NCBI RefSeq assembly: GCF_009857595.1
Contig: NZ_WWCU01000010.1
Location: 101,424-165,423, forward strand
Reading direction: 5' to 3'
Length of the DNA: 64,000 nucleotides
Origin: Pseudoduganella aquatica
GTDB lineage: Bacteria; Pseudomonadota; Gammaproteobacteria; Burkholderiales; Burkholderiaceae_D
Part shown: positions 55,780 through 64,000 of the stretch, one piece after another
How the letters are laid out: each line of letters starts with the position of its first letter
Position numbering within the stretch: position 1 is the stretch's first letter
Position numbers and translations under genes: made by a program
Notes under the pieces: generated by a model
What the model saw: the letters and a program-made list of their open reading frames with translations, nothing else
Told to the model about the DNA's origin: nothing
Database searches by the model: none

Positions 55780-56835
55780 TCAGGCCGCGCGCTGCTGCAG
55801 CAGCGACTGCGCCGTTTCAAACGGACGCGGGTCGATCCAGCTGCGCACGTCCACCGGATTGGGCAGGAACTGCCAACGGAACAGGAAGTCGCTGAAGTCC
55901 TGCAGGCCGGCGATGGAGGTCTCGGACAGGTCTGTATCCAGGCGCAGATGCGCGTCTTCGCCGTAGGCCACCGTCACCCAGTACTCGCTGCTGTTCGATT
56001 CGCGCGCCAGGAAGCGGAGCGTTTCGTCCGGGTTGCGGCGCGCCCAGTCCTCCGCGCGCAGCACCTGCTCCACAATGCGGACCGCCGAATCGAAATGGTT
56101 TTCCAGCAGGTTCTGGTCCACCGTCAGCGTGCGGGGCGTGCCGTTGTTGGCGCGTATCAGCGGGTCAGGATGGGCGCCGGTGTCGATCACCGTGTGCAGG
56201 CCGAACTGGCTGGCCGTATGGGCCGCGCTGGCGCCTTTCAGGAAAATCGCGTCCACCTGGCCGCGCAGCAGGCCAAGCAGCTCGGCGCTCTGGCCGCCGC
56301 TGCGGCGGCCGCTGAACACATTGCTTCCCGCCGCGCGCACGGCCGGCGCATCGCTCTGCCCCGCTTCGATAATATAGTCGACCAGCTCCACGTCGTTCAC
56401 CGCCAGGCCTTCCAGCTTGAGGGCGTTTTCCAGGCCGCGTATGGCCTGCGCGCGCGAAAAGTCGATCTGCGCCGAAGTCCAGCGCGGCAGGCCGAAACGG
56501 CGGCCCTTCAGGTCGCGCACGGTCTTGATGCCGCTGTCCGGCAGCGTCAGGATCAGCTGCGTTTCGTCGGACCAGGACAAGCCCAGCACGCGCGTGTCGC
56601 GGCCTGCTGCGCGCGCCCACAGCGCCGGGATATTGCCCCCGTGGCGCACGGAGTTCTGCAGCGTATGGTCGAAGTGCGACTCACGCACCGCTTTGTCGTC
56701 CGACTCGCGCAGCGACTGCACATTGGTGCATTGCGAGCGGAAGGACTCCTCCAGCCAGCCTTTTTGCAGCGCGATGCCGAGACCGGTCGGCACCGGGCAG
56801 CGGGTGTACCACAGCGTATCGAGTTTATTGCTCAT
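55780..56835 (-). CDS. DszB-like protein with conserved Cys/His/Arg, possible sulfinate desulfinase
   Basis: 351 aa, no signal peptide, so cytoplasmic, unlike true SBPs. The fold is SBP-like, and the start WYTRCPVPTGLG matches the DszB active-site segment (Cys13). HFDHTLQNSVRHGGNIP gives His54 and Arg64, ten residues apart as in DszB (Cys27/His60/Arg70 from memory). DszB releases sulfite from aryl sulfinates in sulfur scavenging. A relative lies at 61616-62674. Substrate unknown; binding-only function is the alternative. AAGGAG box upstream. Confidence 0.7.
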   Translation of the reverse strand: MSNKLDTLWYTRCPVPTGLGIALQKGWLEESFRSQCTNVQSLRESDDKAVRESHFDHTLQNSVRHGGNIPALWARAAGRDTRVLGLSWSDETQLILTLPDSGIKTVRDLKGRRFGLPRWTSAQIDFSRAQAIRGLENALKLEGLAVNDVELVDYIIEAGQSDAPAVRAAGSNVFSGRRSGGQSAELLGLLRGQVDAIFLKGASAAHTASQFGLHTVIDTGAHPDPLIRANNGTPRTLTVDQNLLENHFDSAVRIVEQVLRAEDWARRNPDETLRFLARESNSSEYWVTVAYGEDAHLRLDTDLSETSIAGLQDFSDFLFRWQFLPNPVDVRSWIDPRPFETAQSLLQQRAA

Positions 56836-56865
56836 GCCAGCTCCTTGATTGGGTTGAAGTGTGGG

Positions 56866-57672
56866 TTAAAACGAAAAATCCGCGTGCAGGCTGTCGCGAA
56901 TGGCGACAAAGCCCGCCTGGCCGCGCTGGCGCGGATGCGGCAGCGCCACTTCCTGCACGCGGCGTATGCGGCCGGGCCGTGCGTCCAGCACCACAATGCG
57001 GTCCGCCAGATACACCGCCTCGTCGATATCGTGCGTGACCATCAGCATGGTGATGCCTTCCTCCTGCCACAAGCGGCGCAACTCCTGCTGCAGGCGCAAG
57101 CGGGTGAGCGCGTCCAGCGCGCCCAGCGGTTCGTCCAGCAGCAGCACGTCCGGCTTGCCCACCAGCGCACGCGCGATCGCGGCCCGCTGCGACATGCCGC
57201 CGGAAAGCTGGTGCGGGAAAGCGTCGGCGAAACCGTCCAGCCCCACACGGGCAATCTCCGCCGCCACGCGCTCGCGGCGCTCGGCCGCAGGCACGCGGGT
57301 GTTGGTAAAGGAGAGCGCAATGTTCTGCTCCACCGTCAGCCAGGGGAACAGGCGGTGGTCCTGGAACACCAGGCCGCGATTCAGGTCGGTGCCCTGGATG
57401 TCCTTGCCGTCATGCTGCAGGCGGCCTTCGTATTCGGTGTCCAGGCCGGCCAGCAGGCGCAGCAAAGTGGACTTTCCGCAGCCGGAAGCGCCCACGATGG
57501 CGACAAACTCGCCCGGCTCCACACGGAAGGAGATATCGTCCAGCACGGGCAGGCGCTCGCCTTTCAGCGCGAAGGATTTGCTGACATGCTCGATCAGCAG
57601 GCCGCCGCTGCGGCTGCGGGGGCGCGCGCCAGGCAGCGCGTGCAGCAGTGCCTTGGAAATAGGTGCGTTCAT
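56866..57672 (-). CDS. SsuB-like ABC transporter ATPase
   Basis: 268 aa. Walker A GASGCGKST, Q-loop region, signature LSGGMSQRAAIARAL, Walker B LLLDEPLGALD and switch His (VTHDIDEAV). It powers the two permeases upstream. GAGGAA box decides the start. Same operon order as nitrate/sulfonate/taurine importers. Confidence 0.94.
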   Translation of the reverse strand: MNAPISKALLHALPGARPRSRSGGLLIEHVSKSFALKGERLPVLDDISFRVEPGEFVAIVGASGCGKSTLLRLLAGLDTEYEGRLQHDGKDIQGTDLNRGLVFQDHRLFPWLTVEQNIALSFTNTRVPAAERRERVAAEIARVGLDGFADAFPHQLSGGMSQRAAIARALVGKPDVLLLDEPLGALDALTRLRLQQELRRLWQEEGITMLMVTHDIDEAVYLADRIVVLDARPGRIRRVQEVALPHPRQRGQAGFVAIRDSLHADFSF

Positions 57673-57679
57673 GGTTTCC

Positions 57680-58438
57680 TCAAGATTCAAATCGATGGAT
57701 GCGGCGCGCCACGCGGTTCAGGATGGCGTTCATGGCCTGCGCCACCAGCGCGATCACCAGCACGGCCAGCAGCACCACGTCCATGCGGCCCGCCACCTCG
57801 CCGTTCAGCAGCAGCGAGCCGATGCCGGGACCGGCCGCGAACAGCAGTTCGCCGCCCATGCAGGCCAGCCAGGAGAAGGCCAGCGCGTGCGTCAGGCCGG
57901 TAACAATGGCCGGCGCGGCGGCAGGCAGCAGCACGCGGCGGAAGGTCTGCCACTGCGTGAGCGTCAGCACCTGGCCCACTTCGCGCAGCCGCACCTCCAC
58001 GTTGCGTATGCCTTCGCAGGTGTTGAGCGTGGTGGGATAGAAGGCGGCGATGGCCACCACCAGCAGCTTGGCCGCGTCGCCGCTGCCCACCCACAGGCCA
58101 AGCAGCGGTATCAGGCCAAGCAGCGGCACCTGGCGGATGCTGTGGTACAGAGGCCCGATCAGGCGCTCGGCCACGCGTGATTGCGCCATCAGCGTGCCGG
58201 CGGCGATGCCCACGGTCCCGCCAAGGGCAATGCCGGTGAGCGTGCGGCCCAGGCTTACCTTCACGTGCAGCCAGAGTTCGCCGGAGGCCAGCAGCTGCAG
58301 CAGGCTGTCCCACAGCAGCGGCAGCGGCACGAAGATATAGGCGGCGCTGGCGCCCTGCCCGGATGCCCACTGCCAGGTGGCCAGCAGGGCTGCCGGCAGC
58401 AGCGAGCCTTTGATTATGGTGATGGCTTTCGCTTGCAT
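57680..58438 (-). CDS. SsuC-like ABC transporter permease
   Basis: 252 aa, six membrane helices, BPD_transp_1 domain with the EAA loop (IRNVEVRLREVGQVLTLTQWQ then FRRVLLPAAAPAI). Pairs with the adjacent permease or forms its own homodimer; both are fed by one ATPase, 7 nt downstream. Confidence 0.93.
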   Translation of the reverse strand: MQAKAITIIKGSLLPAALLATWQWASGQGASAAYIFVPLPLLWDSLLQLLASGELWLHVKVSLGRTLTGIALGGTVGIAAGTLMAQSRVAERLIGPLYHSIRQVPLLGLIPLLGLWVGSGDAAKLLVVAIAAFYPTTLNTCEGIRNVEVRLREVGQVLTLTQWQTFRRVLLPAAAPAIVTGLTHALAFSWLACMGGELLFAAGPGIGSLLLNGEVAGRMDVVLLAVLVIALVAQAMNAILNRVARRIHRFES

Positions 58439-58440
58439 GG

Positions 58441-59436
58441 TCAGCCTTTCTTCCAGCGGGTCAGGCGCTGCTCGATCAGGCGGAAGCTGCGGTCCAGTCC
58501 AAAACCGATCACGCCGGTCAGCACCACGCCCACCATCACCACGTCCAGGCGGAACATCTGGCGTCCCATTTCCATCATTTGCCCCAGGCCGCTGTCGGCG
58601 GCCAGCAGCTCCGCGCCAACCAGCACCATCCAGGAGCGGGACAGCGCAATGCGCACGCCGGCCAGTACGTCCGGAACAATGGCAGGCAGCGCAACGCGGC
58701 GGATAACGTTCCAGCGCGAGAAGCGGTAGACGGAGGCCACCTCGAAATAGCGCGCGGAGATGTTGCGGATTGCGTCATGCGCCGCCAGCGCGACGATAAA
58801 GAAGGTGGCTTTTGCGACGATGAAGACCTTGAAACTCTCGCCTATGCCCAGTACCAGGATGAACAGCGGAATCAGCGCCACGGTGGGCAACTGGCGCAGC
58901 ACGTTGAAGGTGGGTTCGACAAAGGCGCGCAGCGGCTTGGACAGGCCTAGCAGCACGCCTGCCGCCAGGCCCGCTGCACCGCCCAGCGCGAAGCCGGCGA
59001 ACAGGCGGTACAGGCTCACGCTCAGGTGGTCCGTCAGTTCACCGGACTGCACCAGTTCGGCGGCCGTCAGCGCCACCTGCCAGGGGGAGACCAGGATCTG
59101 CGGCGGCGCCCATTCCAGCGCCGTGGCGGCGGACCACAGCAGCAACACCAGCACGGGCGCCGTCCAGGCGGACCAGCGCGCCGCCAGCCAGCGGTCAGCC
59201 AAGCTATCCGGCAGGCGGCCCGGATGCACGGCCGGCGCGGGCCTGGTTTGCAGAGACAACGCTACCTTTGGCGTGCCCGCTGGCGCAGCGCTCGGCGCGC
59301 CGGAGGCCGGGGCGGCCGCCGTTCCGCTTGTCGTGGCGGCCGATGCAGCGCCCGGCTTGGCGGCAAATGCGGCGGCTGCCAGCGGATCTTCCTCATGCAA
59401 CGCCCGCGAGGGCCTGTATGCAGCGGCGATGGTCAT
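58441..59436 (-). CDS. SsuC-like ABC transporter permease with extended N-terminus
   Basis: 331 aa. The extra ~80-residue N-terminus is Ala/Pro-rich and probably disordered. The rest is a BPD_transp_1 permease with EAA-loop FEVASVYRFSRWNVIRRVALPA. Stop-to-start spacing is 2 nt to the next permease. Family certain; sulfur-compound specificity inferred from the cluster. Confidence 0.92.
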   Translation of the reverse strand: MTIAAAYRPSRALHEEDPLAAAAFAAKPGAASAATTSGTAAAPASGAPSAAPAGTPKVALSLQTRPAPAVHPGRLPDSLADRWLAARWSAWTAPVLVLLLWSAATALEWAPPQILVSPWQVALTAAELVQSGELTDHLSVSLYRLFAGFALGGAAGLAAGVLLGLSKPLRAFVEPTFNVLRQLPTVALIPLFILVLGIGESFKVFIVAKATFFIVALAAHDAIRNISARYFEVASVYRFSRWNVIRRVALPAIVPDVLAGVRIALSRSWMVLVGAELLAADSGLGQMMEMGRQMFRLDVVMVGVVLTGVIGFGLDRSFRLIEQRLTRWKKG

Positions 59437-59449
59437 TGCTATTCCTTCC

Positions 59450-60628
59450 TCAGCGGGTCCAGTAGTCTTGCAGCTGAAGCTGGGCCAGGCCCTGCTTCAC
59501 GAACTGCGGCGCGAACAATGCGTCCACAGGAAGCGGCTTGGCGATCAGGCCTGCCTGCTTTGCGTACTCCGCCTCGGCCGCGTAGTGGGCGCGCACGGCG
59601 GGCGTGAACAATGGAGACCAGCGGTCCTTCCACTGCGTGCTGTCGCCCTCCAGCTCACGGCGCACCACTTCCTCGCTCTGGCCGCCCAGCGCTTCGGACT
59701 TGATGTAGCTGTCGCGGCCCGCGTCCGCCGCAGCGGCGGCCTTGTGGTGCTCGCGCAGATAGGCCGACACCACCAGCTGCGCCACCTGCGGATAGCGCTG
59801 CAGGAAGGCCCCGTCGCCCCACAATTCGGCACGCATCTTCCAGTCCTCCGGCGCCTTCTTGCTGGCCCAGATAATCTTGCCCACCTTCTTATCCTCAAGA
59901 ACAAAGGCGTCGCTCAAGGTGAAGAAAGCATCCACCCCGCCGGTCGCCAGCGCGGCTGCGCCAGCCTGCGGATTCAGGTTCAGTATCTTCACGTCGCTCA
60001 GCTTCAGGCCGTGCGCCTGCAGCAGCCGCGCAAACGGATACTCCCAGGGACGGCCGCGATGCAGCGCAATACGCTTGCCCTTCAAGTCGGCGATGGAGCG
60101 CGCCGTGGAATTCGGCGGCACCACCAGATAAGTGTTATTCAAGCTCCCGCCGGGCAGCACCAGCCTGGTTTGCAGGCCGGATGCATTGGCGATGATGGAC
60201 GGCAGGTCGCCGTAGTGCGCGAAGTCGATGCTCTTGCTGGCAAAGCCCTCGTTCACTTGCGCGGCCACGGCGTTGGTGGTCACCGGCACCCATTCCAGGC
60301 GCACGCCCAGCTTGCCCAGCTCCGTTTCCAGCCACCGGTCCTGCGCCACCTGCGCCGAAGCGCCTGCAAAGACCGTCTTGCCGGCCGGCGCGGAGCGCGC
60401 CACCGCCGCGATGCGCACCGTTTCCGGCAGCTTGGCACTGGCCGGCGCACTGGCAGCGGCAGAAGCAGCCGAGGCCACCTGGGACGCACCGGCCGCCCAG
60501 GCCAGTCCGGCCTGCGCAGCGCCCGGCATCACCGCCGTGGCAACGCAAGCCGCGCACGCCAAAGCAGCAGCCAGAAGACGCGCACCGCGCGGACGTTTGA
60601 AAGAAGTGGGGGACAGTGCCGTCTTCAT
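59450..60628 (-). CDS. SsuA-like ABC transporter substrate-binding protein
   Basis: 392 aa with a signal peptide (LLAAALACAACVATAV) and an Ala/Ser linker. NMT1/SsuA fold: NAVAAQVNEGFASKSIDFAHYGDLPSII, DLKGKRIALHRGRPWEYPF and GGVDAFFTLSDAFVLEDK, split over the protein. Clear relative of the 54697-55761 SBP. It lies 13 nt before the permease gene, so it is probably the main receptor. Confidence 0.9.
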   Translation of the reverse strand: MKTALSPTSFKRPRGARLLAAALACAACVATAVMPGAAQAGLAWAAGASQVASAASAAASAPASAKLPETVRIAAVARSAPAGKTVFAGASAQVAQDRWLETELGKLGVRLEWVPVTTNAVAAQVNEGFASKSIDFAHYGDLPSIIANASGLQTRLVLPGGSLNNTYLVVPPNSTARSIADLKGKRIALHRGRPWEYPFARLLQAHGLKLSDVKILNLNPQAGAAALATGGVDAFFTLSDAFVLEDKKVGKIIWASKKAPEDWKMRAELWGDGAFLQRYPQVAQLVVSAYLREHHKAAAAADAGRDSYIKSEALGGQSEEVVRRELEGDSTQWKDRWSPLFTPAVRAHYAAEAEYAKQAGLIAKPLPVDALFAPQFVKQGLAQLQLQDYWTR

Positions 60629-60637
60629 CGCAGCTCC

Positions 60638-61363
60638 TTACAGATCGCTGCCGGGCAGCAGGGACAGCTCGCGCGCGGTTTCGATCAGATTACTCATCTT
60701 CCATTGCTGCAGCAGCACGCCAGGACCGAAGTCGCGCGAGCCGCCGATGGCCTCCGCCTGGATCTGGATCTTGGCGCCCTCCTCCAGCAGCAGAATGAAC
60801 TCGGCCAGCTTGATCAAGCCCTGCTTGCCCCATACTGTGGCGCCGCCGTTGGCTTCCAGGATGGCGGTGGAATAAGTGTTCTTGGCGATGAGGCCGAGGA
60901 TGAAGTCCACTTCCGGCTGGCGGCGGTCGATATAGATCGGGATCTCGCGTATCAGCTGGAAGCGCTGGACCGGCACGTAGCGGATAGGCAGCGTGCGATG
61001 GGTTTGCGCCCAGGCGCCCAGCGCCGGCGAATGCACATGCGAGATCGACGTGACTTCCGGACGCTCGCGGAACAGCTTCAGATAGCGCCCGCCGCCGCCG
61101 GCATTGCCCGCATAGACCGTGCCGTCCAGGCCAACCACGGACGCCACCAGCGGCTCGCCCTTGCGGAACGGACCCGGATCATTCACCACCACCACCTTGT
61201 CCTCGCCCGGAATCCGCTCAACGAATCCCACGGTGCCGTTGGCGGTCAGGCTGCCGGTTTCGCGCAGCGCGTTGAACGCCAGCTGCGCGTCCTTGCGAAC
61301 CTGCTCCACGAAATCCTGTACATGCCGGCTCAGTTGCGCTTGTGCTACCAGTGCTTCAGTCAT
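60638..61363 (-). CDS. Class II aldolase/adducin-family protein, first gene of the sulfur-type operon
   Basis: 241 aa. Class II aldolase fold: ANGTVGFVERIPGE, ISHVHSPALGAWAQTH (two metal His) and a C-terminal helix with LEEGAKIQIQAEA. Members cleave or form C-C bonds in phosphorylated sugars, or decarboxylate. Presence in a sulfur-type operon hints at processing the carbon part of an organosulfur substrate (inference). The protein is short of the third metal His being obvious, so activity needs testing. Confidence 0.85.
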   Translation of the reverse strand: MTEALVAQAQLSRHVQDFVEQVRKDAQLAFNALRETGSLTANGTVGFVERIPGEDKVVVVNDPGPFRKGEPLVASVVGLDGTVYAGNAGGGGRYLKLFRERPEVTSISHVHSPALGAWAQTHRTLPIRYVPVQRFQLIREIPIYIDRRQPEVDFILGLIAKNTYSTAILEANGGATVWGKQGLIKLAEFILLLEEGAKIQIQAEAIGGSRDFGPGVLLQQWKMSNLIETARELSLLPGSDL

Positions 61364-61441
61364 TGCATTTCTCCCTGCGGGTTGGTCATGCCTCTACTTT
61401 CGCAAGACGCGTGCCAGCCGAAACCGGCCCCTGCGCAAGGC

Positions 61442-61537
61442 TCAATGCGCGTGGCGTAGCAGCCGGTGTTGATATCGCAGCAGCCCGCCGCTGCACTGTC
61501 GCAGCCGCAGCATGCGCGCCATGCCGCAGGCGGGCAT
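61442..61537 (-). CDS. Possible leader peptide ORF upstream of the sulfur-type operon
   Basis: 31-codon frame (ATG 61537; internal ATGs at 61522 and 61513) encoding MARMLRLRQCSG then LLRYQHRLLRHAH, ending 78 nt before the aldolase start. It is Arg/Leu/His-rich with one or two Cys. Tiny Cys/Arg/His peptides precede sulfur genes in other bacteria as attenuators. No terminator hairpin was established, so this is a suggestion only. Confidence 0.3.
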   Translation of the reverse strand: MPACGMARMLRLRQCSGGLLRYQHRLLRHAH

Positions 61538-61615
61538 GCTTCCTGCAATCCCCTTGTGCGGCCGCATTCCGAAATCATCAGCGGACCGATACAACCACTA
61601 ACCACAAGGACAGAC

Positions 61616-62674
61616 ATGAGCACTATTGAAAAGCAAGCCAAACCGGTGGAAACGGTTTGGTTCACACGTTGTCCCGTCCCCACGGCCACCGGGCTGGCAT
61701 ATAAGCTCGGATGGCTGGACCAGGAGTTCGCGCGCGACGGCATCAAGCTGCAAACGCTGCAGGAAGTCGGCGGCGAGCTGGCGCGCCACCATTACGACCA
61801 CCAACTGGAAACGCTGGTGCGCGAAGGCGGCAACCTGCTGGCACTGCCCGCGCGCGCGCAAGGCGCACCGACCCGGCTGATAGGCCTGACTTGGATCGAC
61901 GAGTGGCAATCCATCCTGGTCCGCCCCGGCTCGGGCATCACCAAGCCGGCAGACCTGAAAGGCAAACGCCTGGCGCTGCCCGCCTTCCGCAACGACGACC
62001 TGCAAAACAACCGGCGCGGCCGCAGCATCGCGCGCGGCATGAGCCTGGCGGGCTACAAGGGCGCGCTCGCATCCGCAGGCTTGACGCTGGACGACGTGGA
62101 GCTGGTGGAACTGGGCCAGAACGCCCCTGCCGAGTACCGCAACCTGGGCACCAATCTGTGGGAAGGCATTTCACCGCTGCTGCTGGGCGAAGTGGACGCC
62201 GTGTATGTAAAAGGCGCAGCGGCTGCGGATGCGGCGCGGGACGCAGGCGTGGTGGTGGGCATCGATCTGGACAAGCTGGAACGCCGCTACCGCGTCAACA
62301 ACGGCACGCCGCGTCCCATCACCGTGCATGAAGACTTCCTGCGCGACCATTTCGAGCTGGTGGTGCGCTTCCTTACGCAGACCCTGCGCGCGGCCGAATG
62401 GGCCAGGAGCCACAAGGACGAAGTGCTGGAGATACTGCAAGGGGAAACCCGCGCCGGCGGCAAAGGCGTGGCGGAAGCCTACCGCGATGGGTTCCACCTG
62501 GCGCTGGCGCCGGACCTGTCGGACGAAAAGGTGGAGCTGTTCAAGCAGCAGAAGCACTTCCAGCTGGTGCACGGCTTCCTGGACCGGGATGTGGATGTGG
62601 ATGCGTGGATAGATCGCAGGCCGCTAGAAGAAGCCCAGCGCCGCGTGAGCGAAAGCCTGCGCGCCGCAGCTTAA
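61616..62674 (+). CDS. Second DszB-like protein with conserved Cys/His/Arg
   Basis: 352 aa, no signal peptide; AAGGA 6 nt upstream of the ATG. Shares WFTRCPVPTATGL (Cys19), HHYDHQLETLVREGGN (His59, Arg69, spacing 10 as in DszB) and the C-terminal DVDVDAWIDRRPLEEAQRR with the 55780-56835 protein (VDVRSWIDPRPFETAQSLL there). Divergent from the seven-gene operon, presumably coregulated. Probably cytoplasmic; may release sulfite from a sulfinate. Followed by a strong terminator. Confidence 0.7.
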   Translation: MSTIEKQAKPVETVWFTRCPVPTATGLAYKLGWLDQEFARDGIKLQTLQEVGGELARHHYDHQLETLVREGGNLLALPARAQGAPTRLIGLTWIDEWQSILVRPGSGITKPADLKGKRLALPAFRNDDLQNNRRGRSIARGMSLAGYKGALASAGLTLDDVELVELGQNAPAEYRNLGTNLWEGISPLLLGEVDAVYVKGAAAADAARDAGVVVGIDLDKLERRYRVNNGTPRPITVHEDFLRDHFELVVRFLTQTLRAAEWARSHKDEVLEILQGETRAGGKGVAEAYRDGFHLALAPDLSDEKVELFKQQKHFQLVHGFLDRDVDVDAWIDRRPLEEAQRRVSESLRAAA

Positions 62675-62679
62675 AGCAG

Positions 62680-62707
62680 ATGGCCACCGAAGCGGTGGCC
62701 ATTTTTT
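62680..62707 (+). terminator. Rho-independent terminator of the second DszB-like gene
   Basis: ATGGCCACC (62680-62688) pairs exactly with GGTGGCCAT (62694-62702), 5-nt loop, followed by a T-run to 62707. Confidence 0.92.
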
Positions 62708-62932
62708 GGACCCAGCCTTTGTCCGCATCGTTCCACGGCCCAGCGACACAGTGCCGTGCCCGATTTTTTGGTCTTTACTAAAACGTCTAGGAAGACCCTC
62801 AACTACCGGACACCGGCACAACGATTTGACCAATGTGTTGCGTTTACCGATTGAATCCTCAGCCGGTTGCAATCGCAAGAAACAGAGCTTCGATAGCACT
62901 ATTCGTCTGGTGCTTAACTTGCTGCCTGTCTA

Positions 62933-63190
62933 CTACATTCGCCAGTCCAAGAAGGAAAAACCGAGAAGCGCGATGAGCGAAAACACTAGCGTTGGCGCTA
63001 GCACAGACGCGACAGCAACACGGAACCATCGGACAATCTTAGTTGATGAATCGTCCTCTGCGGCTAACACATAAACTAGACCGCAAAGAAAAAATGGGGC
63101 TAATGTAAGCAAAGCATGGCCTATCGGGCTCAAAATTAGGTGAGCGCTTTGAGCAAAAAATACTAACGCAAACGAAGTAAATGCCCGCAA
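62933..63190 (-). CDS. Small membrane protein, possibly frameshifted at its start
   Basis: 85 aa from a TTG start, about three membrane segments (FALVFFAQSAHLILSP, LLTLAPFFLCGLVYVLA, VAVASVLAPTLVFSLIALLG). An upstream frame (ATG near 63218) encodes MGAFALTVIFAG, which could be its true N-terminus if a base were lost. The surrounding DNA is AT-richer than the rest. No family. Confidence 0.35.
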   Translation of the reverse strand: MRAFTSFALVFFAQSAHLILSPIGHALLTLAPFFLCGLVYVLAAEDDSSTKIVRWFRVAVASVLAPTLVFSLIALLGFSFLDWRM

Positions 63191-63371
63191 AAATTACCGT
63201 AAGTGCAAATGCGCCCATCGGTCGAAAACGTGGTCTACACAAGTACATCCTCGAAGCCTCAGTTTTAACTCAACGTCTGCTTAATCACTCGGCCCCATAA
63301 ATCAACTTCTGAAATAGGTGGCCAATTCAATACTTCATTCTTTGTATGGTTGCGTCTGCTTCTGGCCGGGA

Positions 63372-63677
63372 TTAAACATCGCGGGGCAATTTCGTCAGCC
63401 AACTCTGGACCCGGCCCAGAATTGGCGTAATCTCTGGCGCAAATCCGTCTTCATCGTACCACTGGGCGATATCGAGATCCATGGCGATGCTGTCAATTTC
63501 TTTAATCAGGGCGTATGGCATGCCTTCAAGAGCTCTGCCGTTTCCTCGAATCGATTCAGCAAGCTCCCGCGCATGGCCTTGATATTCCTGAAGTAGAGCC
63601 AAACTTGCTTCGATGCGAGCGATTAGGGAAGCACTGATTAATTCATCGGACGCCGTTCCCTGCGGCAGTCCAACCTG
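63372..63677 (-). pseudogene. Fragment of an unrecognised gene cut by an IS5-type element
   Basis: About 101 residues of a plausible C-terminus (SASLIARIEASLALLQEYQ, ALIKEIDSIAMDLDIAQWY, LGRVQSWLTKLP). Upstream of ~63677 the frame enters the IS5-type element, where it is merely antisense to the transposase. The original start is missing. Family unknown. Confidence 0.5.
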
Positions 63678-63713
63678 AGACAATAACGGCACCCCCACTG
63701 TCCGCCATCGACC

Positions 63714-64000
63714 ATGCAAAAGAGCTTTTCCGACCTTGAATATGCTGCCAAGAAGAAGCTGACGCGGCGCGACCGCTTCCTGGCAGAGATCGACAGCGTG
63801 ACCCCTTGGGGCAAGTTGCATAAAGCGGTCGAGCCGTTCTATCCGAGGGTCGAAGGTGCCGGCCGTCCGCCAGTCGGACTGGCCCGCATGCTGCGCATGT
63901 ACGTGGCCCAGCAATGCTTTGGTTTGTCTGATGAAGGCATCGAAGACGCGATCTACGACAGCCAGTCCATTCGTGCTTTCGTCGGTATCGACTTGGGCCG
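63714..64000 (+). CDS. IS5-family transposase (C-terminus beyond window)
   Basis: 95 codons visible from ATG: QKSFSDLEYAAKKKLTRRDR, FLAEIDSVTPWGKLHKAVEP, YPRVEGAGRPPVGLARMLRM and SDEGIEDAIYDSQSIRAFVG, a typical IS5-family N-terminal domain. The element's left end is probably near 63676. The catalytic DDE part lies past the window edge. Intact as far as it can be seen. Confidence 0.92.
   Translation, partial: MQKSFSDLEYAAKKKLTRRDRFLAEIDSVTPWGKLHKAVEPFYPRVEGAGRPPVGLARMLRMYVAQQCFGLSDEGIEDAIYDSQSIRAFVGIDLG

Overview
The window is GC-rich (AT-rich only in a few short stretches), densely coded, and uses AGGAG-type ribosome binding sites. The gene content (LysR regulators, Burkholderiales-type porin, SsuABC-like sulfur transporters, DszB-like proteins, glycine-zipper and WXXGXW exported proteins) suggests a chromosomal segment of a betaproteobacterium. 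Oxalobacteraceae (Massilia, Duganella or Janthinobacterium-like) is my best guess, by inference and not from any marker gene.

Layout. 1-10.6 kb: an N-terminal acylase fragment cut by the window edge, a ParB-like regulator, a Cache-GGDEF diguanylate cyclase, a small lipoprotein, a RES-type toxin-antitoxin pair, an FKBP lipoprotein, a Sel1-repeat protein, and glutathione-dependent formaldehyde dehydrogenase beside a GlxA-type regulator. 10.6-18.1 kb: a LysR regulator divergent from a porin, a ModA-like binding protein and a citrate-type MFS carrier; then a SBP_bac_3 protein with a decayed neighbour, an orphan NarX-like histidine kinase and a second LysR. 18.3-19.7 kb: decayed IS1182-type and ISL3-type transposases next to tRNA-Leu(UAA). 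21-27 kb: a CLC anion transporter, a copper operon (small metal-binding protein, TolC, multicopper oxidase), an M28 peptidase, a GNAT acetyltransferase and a glycine-zipper protein.

28.3-53.5 kb is the most striking part. A plus-strand operon (Ser/Thr kinase, SEDS/FtsW-RodA-like polymerase, degenerate FHA protein, SH3 membrane protein, PP2C phosphatase, FHA protein) faces a minus-strand operon (class B PBP transpeptidase, three unrecognised proteins, a duplicated Lon-like protein, an SPFH protein with terminal zinc ribbons, and a kinase-coiled-coil-FGE fusion). Pirin/OsmC genes and a Cys-rich 767-aa protein with two small partners lie between them. The parts list (kinase, phosphatase, FHA readers, SEDS, PBP) parallels the actinobacterial pknAB-pstP-rodA-pbpA-fhaAB locus. 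It may be a phosphorylation-controlled envelope-building or envelope-sensing system in a proteobacterium.

53.7-62.7 kb: two small exported proteins, then a seven-gene minus-strand sulfur-acquisition-type operon (class II aldolase, SBP, two permeases, ATPase, DszB-like protein, second SBP). A divergent second DszB-like gene follows. Both DszB-like proteins keep the Cys/His/Arg constellation of the desulfinase DszB. The window ends in a lower-GC patch with a small membrane protein and a gene fragment abutting an IS5-family transposase that runs off the right edge.
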